From Desulfobacterales bacterium (GTDB lineage Bacteria; Desulfobacterota; Desulfobacteria; Desulfobacterales; Desulfobacteraceae): a stretch of DNA of 6,537 nt. Positions 1-5,854 of this stretch are shown here, piece by piece. Each line of letters opens with the position of its first letter. Position 1 is the first letter of the stretch. A program made the position numbers and the translations under genes. The stretch spans positions 1-6,537 of the forward strand of contig JAKSBB010000413.1 in NCBI GenBank assembly GCA_022361315.1, in the 5' to 3' direction. The notes beneath the pieces were generated by a model that had not been told where the DNA came from, did not search any database, and saw only the letters and a program-made list of their open reading frames with translations.

Positions 1-1097
1 AACATGGTCAGCCAGTTTATGGCCAGCCACTCGGCAGCGCCGGTTTCCCACAGGCAGAACCCGATACTCATGGCCCCGCCAAACAATAATATAATGTTCC
101 AGGGAATGGACTCAAGGTCTTTGATATCAAGGATCTTAAATACAAAGAAAAGAACGGTGGACACCAGGATGATGGCATTTTTATCCAGAGGAGCGATGGC
201 CGGGATAAATTGTTTAATGGACATGATGCCGATACAGCTGAAGATAATGACGGCAGCCAGGATTTCATTCTTGGTGATTTTTCCCATGGCAGCGCCCAGG
301 GTTTTGGCCTTTTCCCGAAGCCCCGGGATTTCTTTTTTCTCGGGTTTGAAAAAGATCATGAAAAATCCCCAGAGCAGAAAGGTCATGCCCCAACCGATGG
401 GGAACATGTAGTAGGTCAGCTCAAAGAAAGACACGTCCCGGCCCACAATATCCTTGAAAAAACCGATGGCCACGGCCCCCCGGGCGGCTCCCAGCAGGGT
501 GACGATGGAACCGGCACCGGCCACAAAGGCCATCCCCATGAACAAACCCTTACCGAACTTGGTGGGGCCTTCCTCTTCGGTGTACATGCCGTATATGGTC
601 ATGAGCAAAGGGAACATGGTGGCGGCCACCGCCGTATGGGCCATGATATGGGTCAGGGCGGAGGTCACCACAAAGCAACCCAGGTAAATCATACTGGTCT
701 TCTCCCCCACAACGGCCAGCATCTTATAGGCCAGCCGTCGGGTGAGTCCGGTTTTTGTAAATACCATACCGATGACCAGGGACCCGAAGATAAACAATAC
801 GGACGGGGTCATGAAGTCTTTGAGGGCCCTTTCCGCAGGACGGACCATGAACAATACCTGCATCGCCCCCAGCGTCAGGCTGGTCACGCCGATGGGGACA
901 ACCTCAAAGACCCACCAGGTGCCGGCAAGTAAAAAAATGGCAATGGCGCCTTTCCCTTCGGGGGAGAGGATGAAGCGTTTGCCTGTGGGGTCCACGGCAT
1001 CGGGCCAGGCCGGTGAAAAATTAACGATGCAGAACAGGATTACCCCTGTCATTATAAAAAGGATACGTTTCCAATCCGTTTGCGATGATGAACTCAT
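1..1097 (-). CDS. DASS (SLC13) family anion/dicarboxylate:Na+ symporter, C-terminus beyond window
   Basis: This is an inner-membrane secondary transporter of the divalent anion:Na+ symporter family, which moves sulfate or C4-dicarboxylates with sodium. The 365 residues visible start with a short hydrophilic leader. Hydrophobic segments follow at about 11-27, 50-85, 97-115, 133-170, 184-214, 228-250, 278-298 and 307-325. The segment at 332-360 (IPWNIILLFGGAMSIG, then an ETGAAEWLA stretch) matches the conserved DASS 'PW...LFGG' region. The reading frame is open to the left edge, so roughly the last 100 residues are missing. The start at 1097 is supported by AGGAG 12 bases upstream, and no other in-frame start lies nearby. 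The usual SNT signature of the first helical hairpin is replaced by A-H-T (153-155), and the GTPPN-like loop reads LLGAARG (201-207), so substrate and ion use may differ. In sulfate reducers this family is one candidate for sulfate uptake. The substrate cannot be read from the sequence. Confidence 0.85.
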   Translation of the reverse strand, partial: MSSSSQTDWKRILFIMTGVILFCIVNFSPAWPDAVDPTGKRFILSPEGKGAIAIFLLAGTWWVFEVVPIGVTSLTLGAMQVLFMVRPAERALKDFMTPSVLFIFGSLVIGMVFTKTGLTRRLAYKMLAVVGEKTSMIYLGCFVVTSALTHIMAHTAVAATMFPLLMTIYGMYTEEEGPTKFGKGLFMGMAFVAGAGSIVTLLGAARGAVAIGFFKDIVGRDVSFFELTYYMFPIGWGMTFLLWGFFMIFFKPEKKEIPGLREKAKTLGAAMGKITKNEILAAVIIFSCIGIMSIKQFIPAIAPLDKNAIILVSTVLFFVFKILDIKDLESIPWNIILLFGGAMSIGFCLWETGAAEWLAINWLTM

Positions 1098-1201
1098 TTG
1101 CGATGTATACTCCTTTTGATCGGGTGTTTTATCGGGATTCAGATTTTTACCACATGTAACGCAGCATTCCCAATTCTTTGTATACGCGGATTAAATTTTT
1201 T

Positions 1202-1231
1202 GATTCCCGGATTACTGCTAATCCGGGAATC
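1202..1231. repeat. Perfect 13-bp inverted repeat with 4-base loop (operator or RNA hairpin)
   Basis: The arm GATTCCCGGATTA (1202-1214) is followed by CTGC and the exact reverse complement TAATCCGGGAATC (1219-1231). It is not a normal intrinsic terminator. On the plus strand it is followed by TCCTTGTTT, and on the minus strand by an A-rich run, so neither side has a proper U-tract. There is also no upstream gene on either strand whose transcript would need to end here. It lies about 15 bases upstream of the proposed -35 of the plus-strand gene. It could be a regulator binding site serving both divergent genes, a leader hairpin of the transporter mRNA, or a dispersed palindromic repeat. Confidence 0.75.
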
Positions 1232-1234
1232 TCC

Positions 1235-1254
1235 TTGTTTAATAATTGTTTAAT
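1235..1254 (+). repeat. Tandem direct repeat TTGTTTAAT x2, 11-bp period
   Basis: TTGTTTAAT occurs at 1235-1243 and again at 1246-1254, separated by AA. The 11-base period places both copies on nearly the same face of the helix, as expected of paired binding half-sites. The second copy overlaps the proposed -35 element of the downstream gene. The repeat is short and A+T-rich, so chance is possible. Confidence 0.5.
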
Positions 1255-1275
1255 GCCTTGAAATTGTGCTATTAA
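1246..1275 (+). promoter_or_regulatory. Candidate promoter for the beta-helix protein gene
   Basis: TTGTTT (1246-1251), an 18-base spacer and TATTAA (1270-1275) preceded by TGC form an extended -10-like arrangement. The -35 matches consensus at only three of six bases. It would give a leader of about 47 bases before the ATG at 1330. This is a by-eye consensus match only. Confidence 0.3.
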
Positions 1276-1329
1276 CCAGGCACTTGGATTCAACATGGTT
1301 AAACCAAATAAAACAGGGAACAAGTTCAT

Positions 1330-2748
1330 ATGGAAAATGTGAAATTATTGCTGGAACGGATTACCAGCCGGGTCAACGCCAATCTAAAAGAGTTTGATTT
1401 TGATACCCGCAGGTTTGTGGACAATACCCTTGAGTTTGGGAAACTTGCAAAATTTTACTGCTTTTACGGGATCACATCACATCATCCCATATATTTTAAC
1501 TTTAGAAATTCAAGTATGGCCGGGTCTTATTTTCTGGGGAAGGCCAATGTGAAGCAATCCTGTATTTATAAGAGTGATGTCCGCGGGGATGAGCTCAAGC
1601 GGAAAGGGGATATCATGGACCAGAAAAATCCCCTGCCCCTGGTGGACGACGAGATCATCATGATCACCGGGAGCCTGCTGTATAAAACATTGGTGCACAG
1701 TAATTCTCACAACCCCGAGACCCCGGAAGAGTTTACCATCCGGAATACGGTGGCCTCCCACTACGCCAATATACACGGCGCAACCATGGAAGGTTGTTTT
1801 CTGGGGCCCTTTGCCACCGCGGACCTGATGAATCTCCACTCCTGTATCCTGGGAGAGTTCTCTTATGTTCAGGCCGGTGAGTTTTTTCACAGAAAAATTG
1901 ATCCCGGCGTCATATGGGTGGAAACGGATGCATTTAAATTCAAGTATCAGCATTCCCAGGACATTTTGGATAAATATATCGGCGTTAATGAAAGGTATCA
2001 GCCTGAGGGGCTGATTCATGAATTTGTGAAAGAAAAAGAAGCGGATTATGAACGGCTTTTCGAGGTGATGGATTTGCCGCCGGTCAAAGCACCCGGCAGT
2101 TCTGCCGTCAATCGATACGCGGTGATCAAACCCAAAACGGAGATCGGCGAAAATGTCCTGATTTCCCAGCGGGCGTATCTGGAGAATGCGAAGATGGGAG
2201 ACGGATCCAATGCCCAGGAGAACACCTATATCATCAATTCCCACCTGGAGGGGCTGAACGTTACGGCCCACGGCGGAAAAATTATCAGTGCCTTCATGGG
2301 ACGCAAAACCTTCGTGGGCTTTAACTCCTTTCTTTACGGCAAGGATGACGCCAGGCTGACTGTGGGCAGGGGCTGCATTGTTGCCCCCCATACCATCATA
2401 GATATTAATGAGCCCCTGGCCATCCCCGATAATCACCTGGTATGGGGGTACATCGGCAGCGAGGCAGATCTGGCCACACAGACCATCGACATTGATGAGC
2501 TAAAGGGTGTACACGGCACCCAGAGTATCGGAAATATGACTTTTACAGGGTCCGGCCTTGCCTTTGTGGAAGCCTTTGCCTCGAGAATTGAACATATTTT
2601 AGAGGCCAACGGTGCCTATTACGATGACGCGACTGCAGACCTCAGCGGACATGCCCAGGAAGACAAGCAGATTGCCTTTAATACGCTCCAGCCCTATCGT
2701 TCGGGTGAAAATGCGGGAATTTATCCCTCCATCCGTATAGAACCCTGA
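1330..2748 (+). CDS. Large left-handed beta-helix (hexapeptide repeat) protein, function unknown
   Basis: This 472-residue soluble protein has no signal peptide or membrane segment. Two stretches show the short-period pattern of left-handed beta-helix (hexapeptide transferase) folds. One lies at about residues 138-183 (repeats around IHGATMEGCFLGPFATAD and LHSCILGEFSYVQAG). A longer one lies at about 262-375 (VIKPKTEIGENVLIS, AYLENAKMGDGSNAQ, FMGRKTFVGFNSF, LTVGRGCIVAPHTIID). The two are separated by about 80 residues of helical, charged sequence (205-250). The N-terminal 60 residues and a C-terminal region after 400 complete the chain. Such folds occur in acyltransferases, sugar-nucleotide enzymes and gamma-carbonic anhydrases. 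Histidines at 144, 149, 170 and 187 lie in or next to the first helix, but I cannot assign a metal site. The start is supported by AGGGAA 9 bases upstream. Both neighbours are on the other strand, so context does not help. The real function is unknown. Confidence 0.85.
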   Translation: MENVKLLLERITSRVNANLKEFDFDTRRFVDNTLEFGKLAKFYCFYGITSHHPIYFNFRNSSMAGSYFLGKANVKQSCIYKSDVRGDELKRKGDIMDQKNPLPLVDDEIIMITGSLLYKTLVHSNSHNPETPEEFTIRNTVASHYANIHGATMEGCFLGPFATADLMNLHSCILGEFSYVQAGEFFHRKIDPGVIWVETDAFKFKYQHSQDILDKYIGVNERYQPEGLIHEFVKEKEADYERLFEVMDLPPVKAPGSSAVNRYAVIKPKTEIGENVLISQRAYLENAKMGDGSNAQENTYIINSHLEGLNVTAHGGKIISAFMGRKTFVGFNSFLYGKDDARLTVGRGCIVAPHTIIDINEPLAIPDNHLVWGYIGSEADLATQTIDIDELKGVHGTQSIGNMTFTGSGLAFVEAFASRIEHILEANGAYYDDATADLSGHAQEDKQIAFNTLQPYRSGENAGIYPSIRIEP

Positions 2749-2760
2749 TCGTTCCTATGG

Positions 2761-2797
2761 GGAAAAAACAAACCGGGGCAGCTGTGCCTTTCAGCTG
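2761..2797 (-). terminator. Weak intrinsic terminator candidate for the U32 gene
   Basis: Read on the minus strand just after the U32 stop, CAGCTG (2797-2792) pairs with CAGCTG (2784-2779) across a 7-base loop. CCCCGG and then a T-rich run (GTTTGTTTTTT, ending at 2763) follow. The stem is only 6 bp and the gap before the T-run is longer than usual, so this is tentative. Each arm is itself palindromic. The same hairpin has no clear T-run on the plus strand for the converging gene. Confidence 0.35.
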
Positions 2798-2829
2798 ACT
2801 CAGGTATGTTTACAGCGATTTATCTTTTG

Positions 2830-4809
2830 CTATAACAGTTTCAGGTTCCAGTTCCAAAGCCCCGGTCTGGATTTCATCTTCACCCCTTTGGGAACCCGTT
2901 CAAACATATTGACAAACAGGGCATACCCCGCATCACTGAGTTCATCCTTTTTCTCCGTGATATCCAGCATCCATGTGGGAAAGGTATAATAGGTGTTATT
3001 GGACTTGCTGGTCCAGGCGCCTTCGCCTTTGGGACTGAAAAAGATCTGGCCCAGGGACAGATCCGGCGAAACGATCCTCGATACCGCCAGGGGCCAGTTG
3101 GCTTTGGTGATGACACCCAAGGGCATGCTTGATGCCTCGGGCAGGGATAGAAAGGTTTCCCGGTCAAGTTCCGGGCTGACAATGGCACCTGAAAACCCCA
3201 GGTGCTTCAACCATCCCACCGTCCTGCTGTTGGTGATGTTGCAATACGGCCCTGCCCAGAGGTTCAGTTCCCTGGGATTCCGGAACATGGAAATCTGCCA
3301 GGGGGCGTTGAGCACAAAGTTCTTAGCCCCTTTTCTCAAGGCTGCCCGGATGTAATTTTGGCAAAGTATTTCTTCTTCCGGGAAGAGCAGCGGGTCCAGC
3401 CACAGCCAGGTTCTGCCGGCGGGCCTGATGCCGTATCCACCTGTGGATATCCACATGCCGGTGTCCCGGTATCCCTTTCCCGGTTTTGGCCTGCCCCGGG
3501 AAACATCCATCTCAAATGGGGCTCGGGTTTTCCTTCCCCGTGCTTTTCTCTGCCGGTTGGGCTGCGCGTCTCTTTGGGTCTGCTTGGTATCTTCTGCCGG
3601 CCGGATATTAACGGTTTCAATGTCTGCAAGTGCGGTTTCCAGATCCCGGATGAGGGGTTCCATATCACCGCCCCGCCGGTCGATCATATAAACAGGGGTG
3701 CCTTTGCGCACCCTGCCTTTGGCCTTTTTCGACAGGTAAAATTTTCCCTTTTTGGGTACGGCCCGGGTGACCTTCTGGATGTCATGGAACCCCTCCTCTT
3801 CATTTCCGATGCGCAGCAGGTCGCCCACCAATAGTTCTTCTCTGGGTACCACATAAGGTTCGGCCGGGTTTTTCACCCGTCCCAGAAAAAGTCCGGATCC
3901 GGTATCCGAGGTGTGCTCAAGGGGACTCATCATCCGCTGTGACAGGAGATTGTAATGGGTGAATTCCCTGCCCATGGCATAGTCAAGATAGTAAAGGGCT
4001 TCTTTTTTCTGTTTGGGATCATCCCTGAGCAGGCGATAGGCCTTCACCGTGTAAAAGACGTAATGGGGGCTTTTCTTTCTGCCTTCGATCTTCCAGGTGG
4101 TAACCTTAGGGATACCTTTGAGCACTTTGGCCAGCACATCTGCGGAAAAATCCATGCAGGAAAAATGGCGCTGCCTTTGGTTTTTTTGGCTGTACATCCG
4201 CCGGCAGGGCTGGACACAACGACCCCGCAGTGCACTTTTGCCACCAAACCATGATGACCAATAGCATCGTCCGGAGACGGAGTAACACAGAGCGCCGTGA
4301 ACGAAAACCTCAAGATCCGTATTTTCCGGTGCCGCTTCAGCCATGGCTTTGATTTCATCTATGGTGAACTCCCGGGGCAGCACCACCCGGGAGAATCCGG
4401 CATCCGATGCTGATTTTAGCCCTTGGGGATGGGTGCAGTTTCCTAAGGTCGACAGGTGGAGTTCTCCCTCAAAACCGGATTGGTCCGCCAGGGATATCAT
4501 GGCCGGATCCTGAACGATGAGGGCGTCAATTTCCGTATACCTGGCCAGCTTGCTGAGGATTCGGCCCACTTTGTCGGTTTCCGATTCCTTGAGGATAGCG
4601 TTAAAGGCAATATACACCTTGACGCCCCTGTCATGGGCCAACCGGGTCAGGCGAGATAATTCTTCAACGCTGAAGTTGTCTGCTTCCATGCGGGCGGAAA
4701 AAATTTTCAGGCCGCAGTAAATGGCATCGGCTCCGGCTGCCAGGGCTGCCAGGAAAGAGCGCTTGTCACCGGCCGGAGCCAGGATCATGGGGAGGGTGTT
4801 TGTATTCAT
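2830..4809 (-). CDS. U32 family protein (RlhA/TrhP/UbiU-type), probable RNA hydroxylation enzyme
   Basis: This 659-residue cytoplasmic protein belongs to the former 'U32 peptidase' family. Studied members such as RlhA, TrhP and UbiU carry out prephenate- or Fe-S-dependent hydroxylation of rRNA, tRNA or ubiquinone precursors. The N-terminal barrel opens with LAPAGDKRSFLAALAAGADA (10-29). The family signature EVFVHGALCYSVSGRC spans 167-182, GRCVQPCRRMY spans 196-206 and KIEGRKKS spans 240-247. Candidate Fe-S cysteines are C175, C182, C198, C202 and C218. The family's usual DLC position appears to read DFS (220-222). A small barrel-like part (about 300-380) contains GSGLFLGRVKN. A strongly basic linker (about 408-448) precedes a C-terminal part (450-659) that resembles a degenerate second copy of the barrel core. 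Its length is near that of E. coli RlhA (653). The start at 4809 has AAGGA very close (3-base gap); the next Met (8) has no binding site. By length and linker it may be an rRNA-modifying RlhA analogue, but the substrate is inferred. Confidence 0.85.
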   Translation of the reverse strand: MNTNTLPMILAPAGDKRSFLAALAAGADAIYCGLKIFSARMEADNFSVEELSRLTRLAHDRGVKVYIAFNAILKESETDKVGRILSKLARYTEIDALIVQDPAMISLADQSGFEGELHLSTLGNCTHPQGLKSASDAGFSRVVLPREFTIDEIKAMAEAAPENTDLEVFVHGALCYSVSGRCYWSSWFGGKSALRGRCVQPCRRMYSQKNQRQRHFSCMDFSADVLAKVLKGIPKVTTWKIEGRKKSPHYVFYTVKAYRLLRDDPKQKKEALYYLDYAMGREFTHYNLLSQRMMSPLEHTSDTGSGLFLGRVKNPAEPYVVPREELLVGDLLRIGNEEEGFHDIQKVTRAVPKKGKFYLSKKAKGRVRKGTPVYMIDRRGGDMEPLIRDLETALADIETVNIRPAEDTKQTQRDAQPNRQRKARGRKTRAPFEMDVSRGRPKPGKGYRDTGMWISTGGYGIRPAGRTWLWLDPLLFPEEEILCQNYIRAALRKGAKNFVLNAPWQISMFRNPRELNLWAGPYCNITNSRTVGWLKHLGFSGAIVSPELDRETFLSLPEASSMPLGVITKANWPLAVSRIVSPDLSLGQIFFSPKGEGAWTSKSNNTYYTFPTWMLDITEKKDELSDAGYALFVNMFERVPKGVKMKSRPGLWNWNLKLL

Positions 4810-4848
4810 GTGTCCTTCGGGGTTGGGTGGAAACCAAATCTTTTAATT

Positions 4849-4877
4849 AGTATTGCAATTTGAGGTAATAATGTCAA
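4849..4877 (-). promoter_or_regulatory. Sigma70-like promoter for the U32 gene
   Basis: On the minus strand there is a perfect TTGACA (4877-4872), a 17-base spacer and AATACT (4854-4849; four of six to TATAAT). A+T-rich sequence follows. Transcription would start near 4842, about 33 bases upstream of the start codon. The perfect -35 and ideal spacing make this a good by-eye promoter. Confidence 0.55.
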
Positions 4878-4945
4878 AATACCGGGCATCATTATAAGGA
4901 TGGAGAAAAAATAGGCAACCTGAAAAACTAAGGATAATACAGCTT

Positions 4946-5278
4946 ATGTTCACCCCACACGACGACAGCGGCTACCAGACCCCGGTGGAGGGTATTGAAA
5001 TGAAAACCCTTGTGCATGGAGAGAAAACCCTGTTGACCCGGTTCAAACTCACCGAGGGCGCGCTTCTGCCGGCCCACGCCCACCCCAATGAACAGACGGG
5101 ATACCTGGTTTCCGGAAAGATTCGCCTTCATATGGGTGATGAGGTCTACGACGTCGGCCCGGGGGATGCCTGGTGTATTGCACCGGACATGACCCACCGG
5201 GCCGAGATTTTAGAGGACAGCGTTGCGGTGGAGGTGTTTTCCCCGGTGAGGGAAGATTACCTGCCTGATTCAGATTAG
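4946..5278 (+). CDS. Small single-domain cupin
   Basis: This 110-residue cytoplasmic protein is a single cupin barrel with no other domain. Motif 1 is GALLPAHAHPNEQTGYLVSG (38-57). It supplies H44, H46 and Q50 (or E49) as metal ligands, in the 'HxHxxEQ' form common in stand-alone cupins. Motif 2 is GDAWCIAPDMTHRAE (73-87) with P80 and the fourth ligand H84. A mononuclear metal site is therefore likely complete. Such small cupins act as isomerases, dioxygenases or ligand sensors, and the reaction cannot be told from sequence. The start has AAGGA 11 bases upstream. The divergent neighbour is the U32 gene. The stop overlaps the stop of the converging membrane protein gene by 4 bases. A possible -10 (TATAAG, 4894-4899) lies upstream, but I see no good -35 for it. 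Confidence 0.85.
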   Translation: MFTPHDDSGYQTPVEGIEMKTLVHGEKTLLTRFKLTEGALLPAHAHPNEQTGYLVSGKIRLHMGDEVYDVGPGDAWCIAPDMTHRAEILEDSVAVEVFSPVREDYLPDSD

Positions 5279-5685
5279 GGGTTACAGACCTTACAGGGTT
5301 TATACCCCAGTTCAACGGCAGCTTCCCTGGTGGTGAATTCCTCGGTGCACTTTTTGCCTGTGGCGAAATTGCAGGTGATTTTGTGGAATACCATGGTGTC
5401 GGGATTCCCCTTAAATGCGGGGGCTTCATCCATTGCCGGTGCTTCGGTGGCCTCTGTCTGGGGCTGTACAGCTTCCGGTTCGTCTTCCAGGTAAGTAACG
5501 GAGGGTGCTGCCTCCTCTTTTTCCGCCTGCCAGTCGGTGTATCCCAGGTAAGCGGCCAGGCCGCCGCCCACAATCAATAGGATGGGCACGGCACCCGCAA
5601 GGATGCTCAGGAAAGAGCCAAAAAACATAGAAAATCCTGTAACGCCAAAAAGGAGAGCCAGACCGCCGAAAATAATTTTCTTCAT
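5275..5685 (-). CDS. Membrane-anchored protein with C-terminal His/Cys zinc-site-like domain
   Basis: The product has 136 residues. Residues 5-48 are almost wholly hydrophobic and Gly-rich (two close membrane segments, about 5-24 and 28-48), starting with MKK. An acidic, Ala/Pro/Glu-rich linker follows (about 54-92), predicted unstructured. The tail 93-136 has the pattern H101-x3-C105 ... C113 ... C131-x2-C134, ending CKVCNP. It resembles the short Ada-N-terminus-like modules with a 'FHxxxC...GYxPCxxCxP' pattern, which are thought to bind zinc. I infer a membrane protein displaying a zinc-binding tail; which side of the membrane is not clear and the function is unknown. The same frame stays open upstream to 6219, but that part is antisense to the carboxypeptidase gene. 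The start at 5685 is the first Met after the promoter at 5755-5784, and it begins the hydrophobic N-terminus. The ribosome binding site is weak (GGGG 9 bases upstream). Confidence 0.75.
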   Translation of the reverse strand: MKKIIFGGLALLFGVTGFSMFFGSFLSILAGAVPILLIVGGGLAAYLGYTDWQAEKEEAAPSVTYLEDEPEAVQPQTEATEAPAMDEAPAFKGNPDTMVFHKITCNFATGKKCTEEFTTREAAVELGYKPCKVCNP

Positions 5686-5754
5686 AAGTAAAACCCCATT
5701 AGGTGTGTGGAAATAAAGCTTAAGTTGAATTCGGTTTTTTCTTCTGTCCTGATT

Positions 5755-5784
5755 CTTGTAGGGTAAATCGGTGAATGTTGTCAA
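5755..5784 (-). promoter_or_regulatory. Sigma70-like promoter for the membrane zinc-site protein gene
   Basis: On the minus strand a perfect TTGACA (5784-5779) is followed by an 18-base spacer and TACAAG (5760-5755), four of six to consensus. Transcription would begin near 5748, giving a leader of about 63 bases. This position also argues that the gene starts at 5685 and not further upstream in the same open frame. Confidence 0.5.
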
Positions 5785-5854
5785 GGCATGGGGAGCAAAT
5801 CCGGCCAGTAATTGATGTTTTTTTAAATAAAAAGAGGTATTATTCGGTTTACAT

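Larger units (their letters stand above)
1098..1329. other. Divergent intergenic region between the transporter and the beta-helix protein gene
   Basis: This spacer must carry the promoters of both flanking genes. It is more A+T-rich than the genes around it. It contains a perfect inverted repeat (1202-1231), a tandem 9-bp direct repeat (1235-1254) and an extended -10-like promoter for the plus-strand gene (1246-1275). For the minus-strand transporter the best promoter match I see is weak: TTGGGA at 1173-1168, an 18-base spacer, then TAAAAA at 1149-1144. No convincing gene lies inside: a 60-codon minus-strand frame (1329-1147) has no ribosome binding site. Confidence 0.6.

Noticed and set aside
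210..932. 240-codon plus-strand frame, His/Gly-rich and metal-binding-looking
   Set aside because: It is the antisense shadow of the transporter. The His and Gly richness comes from reading hydrophobic transporter codons on the other strand.
1147..1329. 60-codon minus-strand frame upstream of the transporter gene, possibly a leader peptide
   Set aside because: It has no ribosome binding site, its start overlaps the start region of the opposite gene, and it spans the palindrome. Most likely a chance open frame.
1510..2436. 308-codon frame antisense to the beta-helix protein gene
   Set aside because: It lies wholly within a gene with a clear fold pattern and good binding site. Its translation shows no recognisable domain and its codon pattern mirrors the real gene.
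3202..3834. 210-codon plus-strand frame opposite the U32 gene
   Set aside because: It is antisense to a well-supported gene and shows no domain or binding site.
4894..4899. TATAAG as the -10 of a cupin promoter
   Set aside because: No acceptable -35 lies 16-18 bases upstream, so I did not list it as a promoter, though some promoter must lie in this spacer.
5812..5843. TTGATG ... TATTAT as a promoter for the LD-carboxypeptidase gene
   Set aside because: The spacing is 20 bases and the match is poor. A+T-rich sequence here gives many chance matches.
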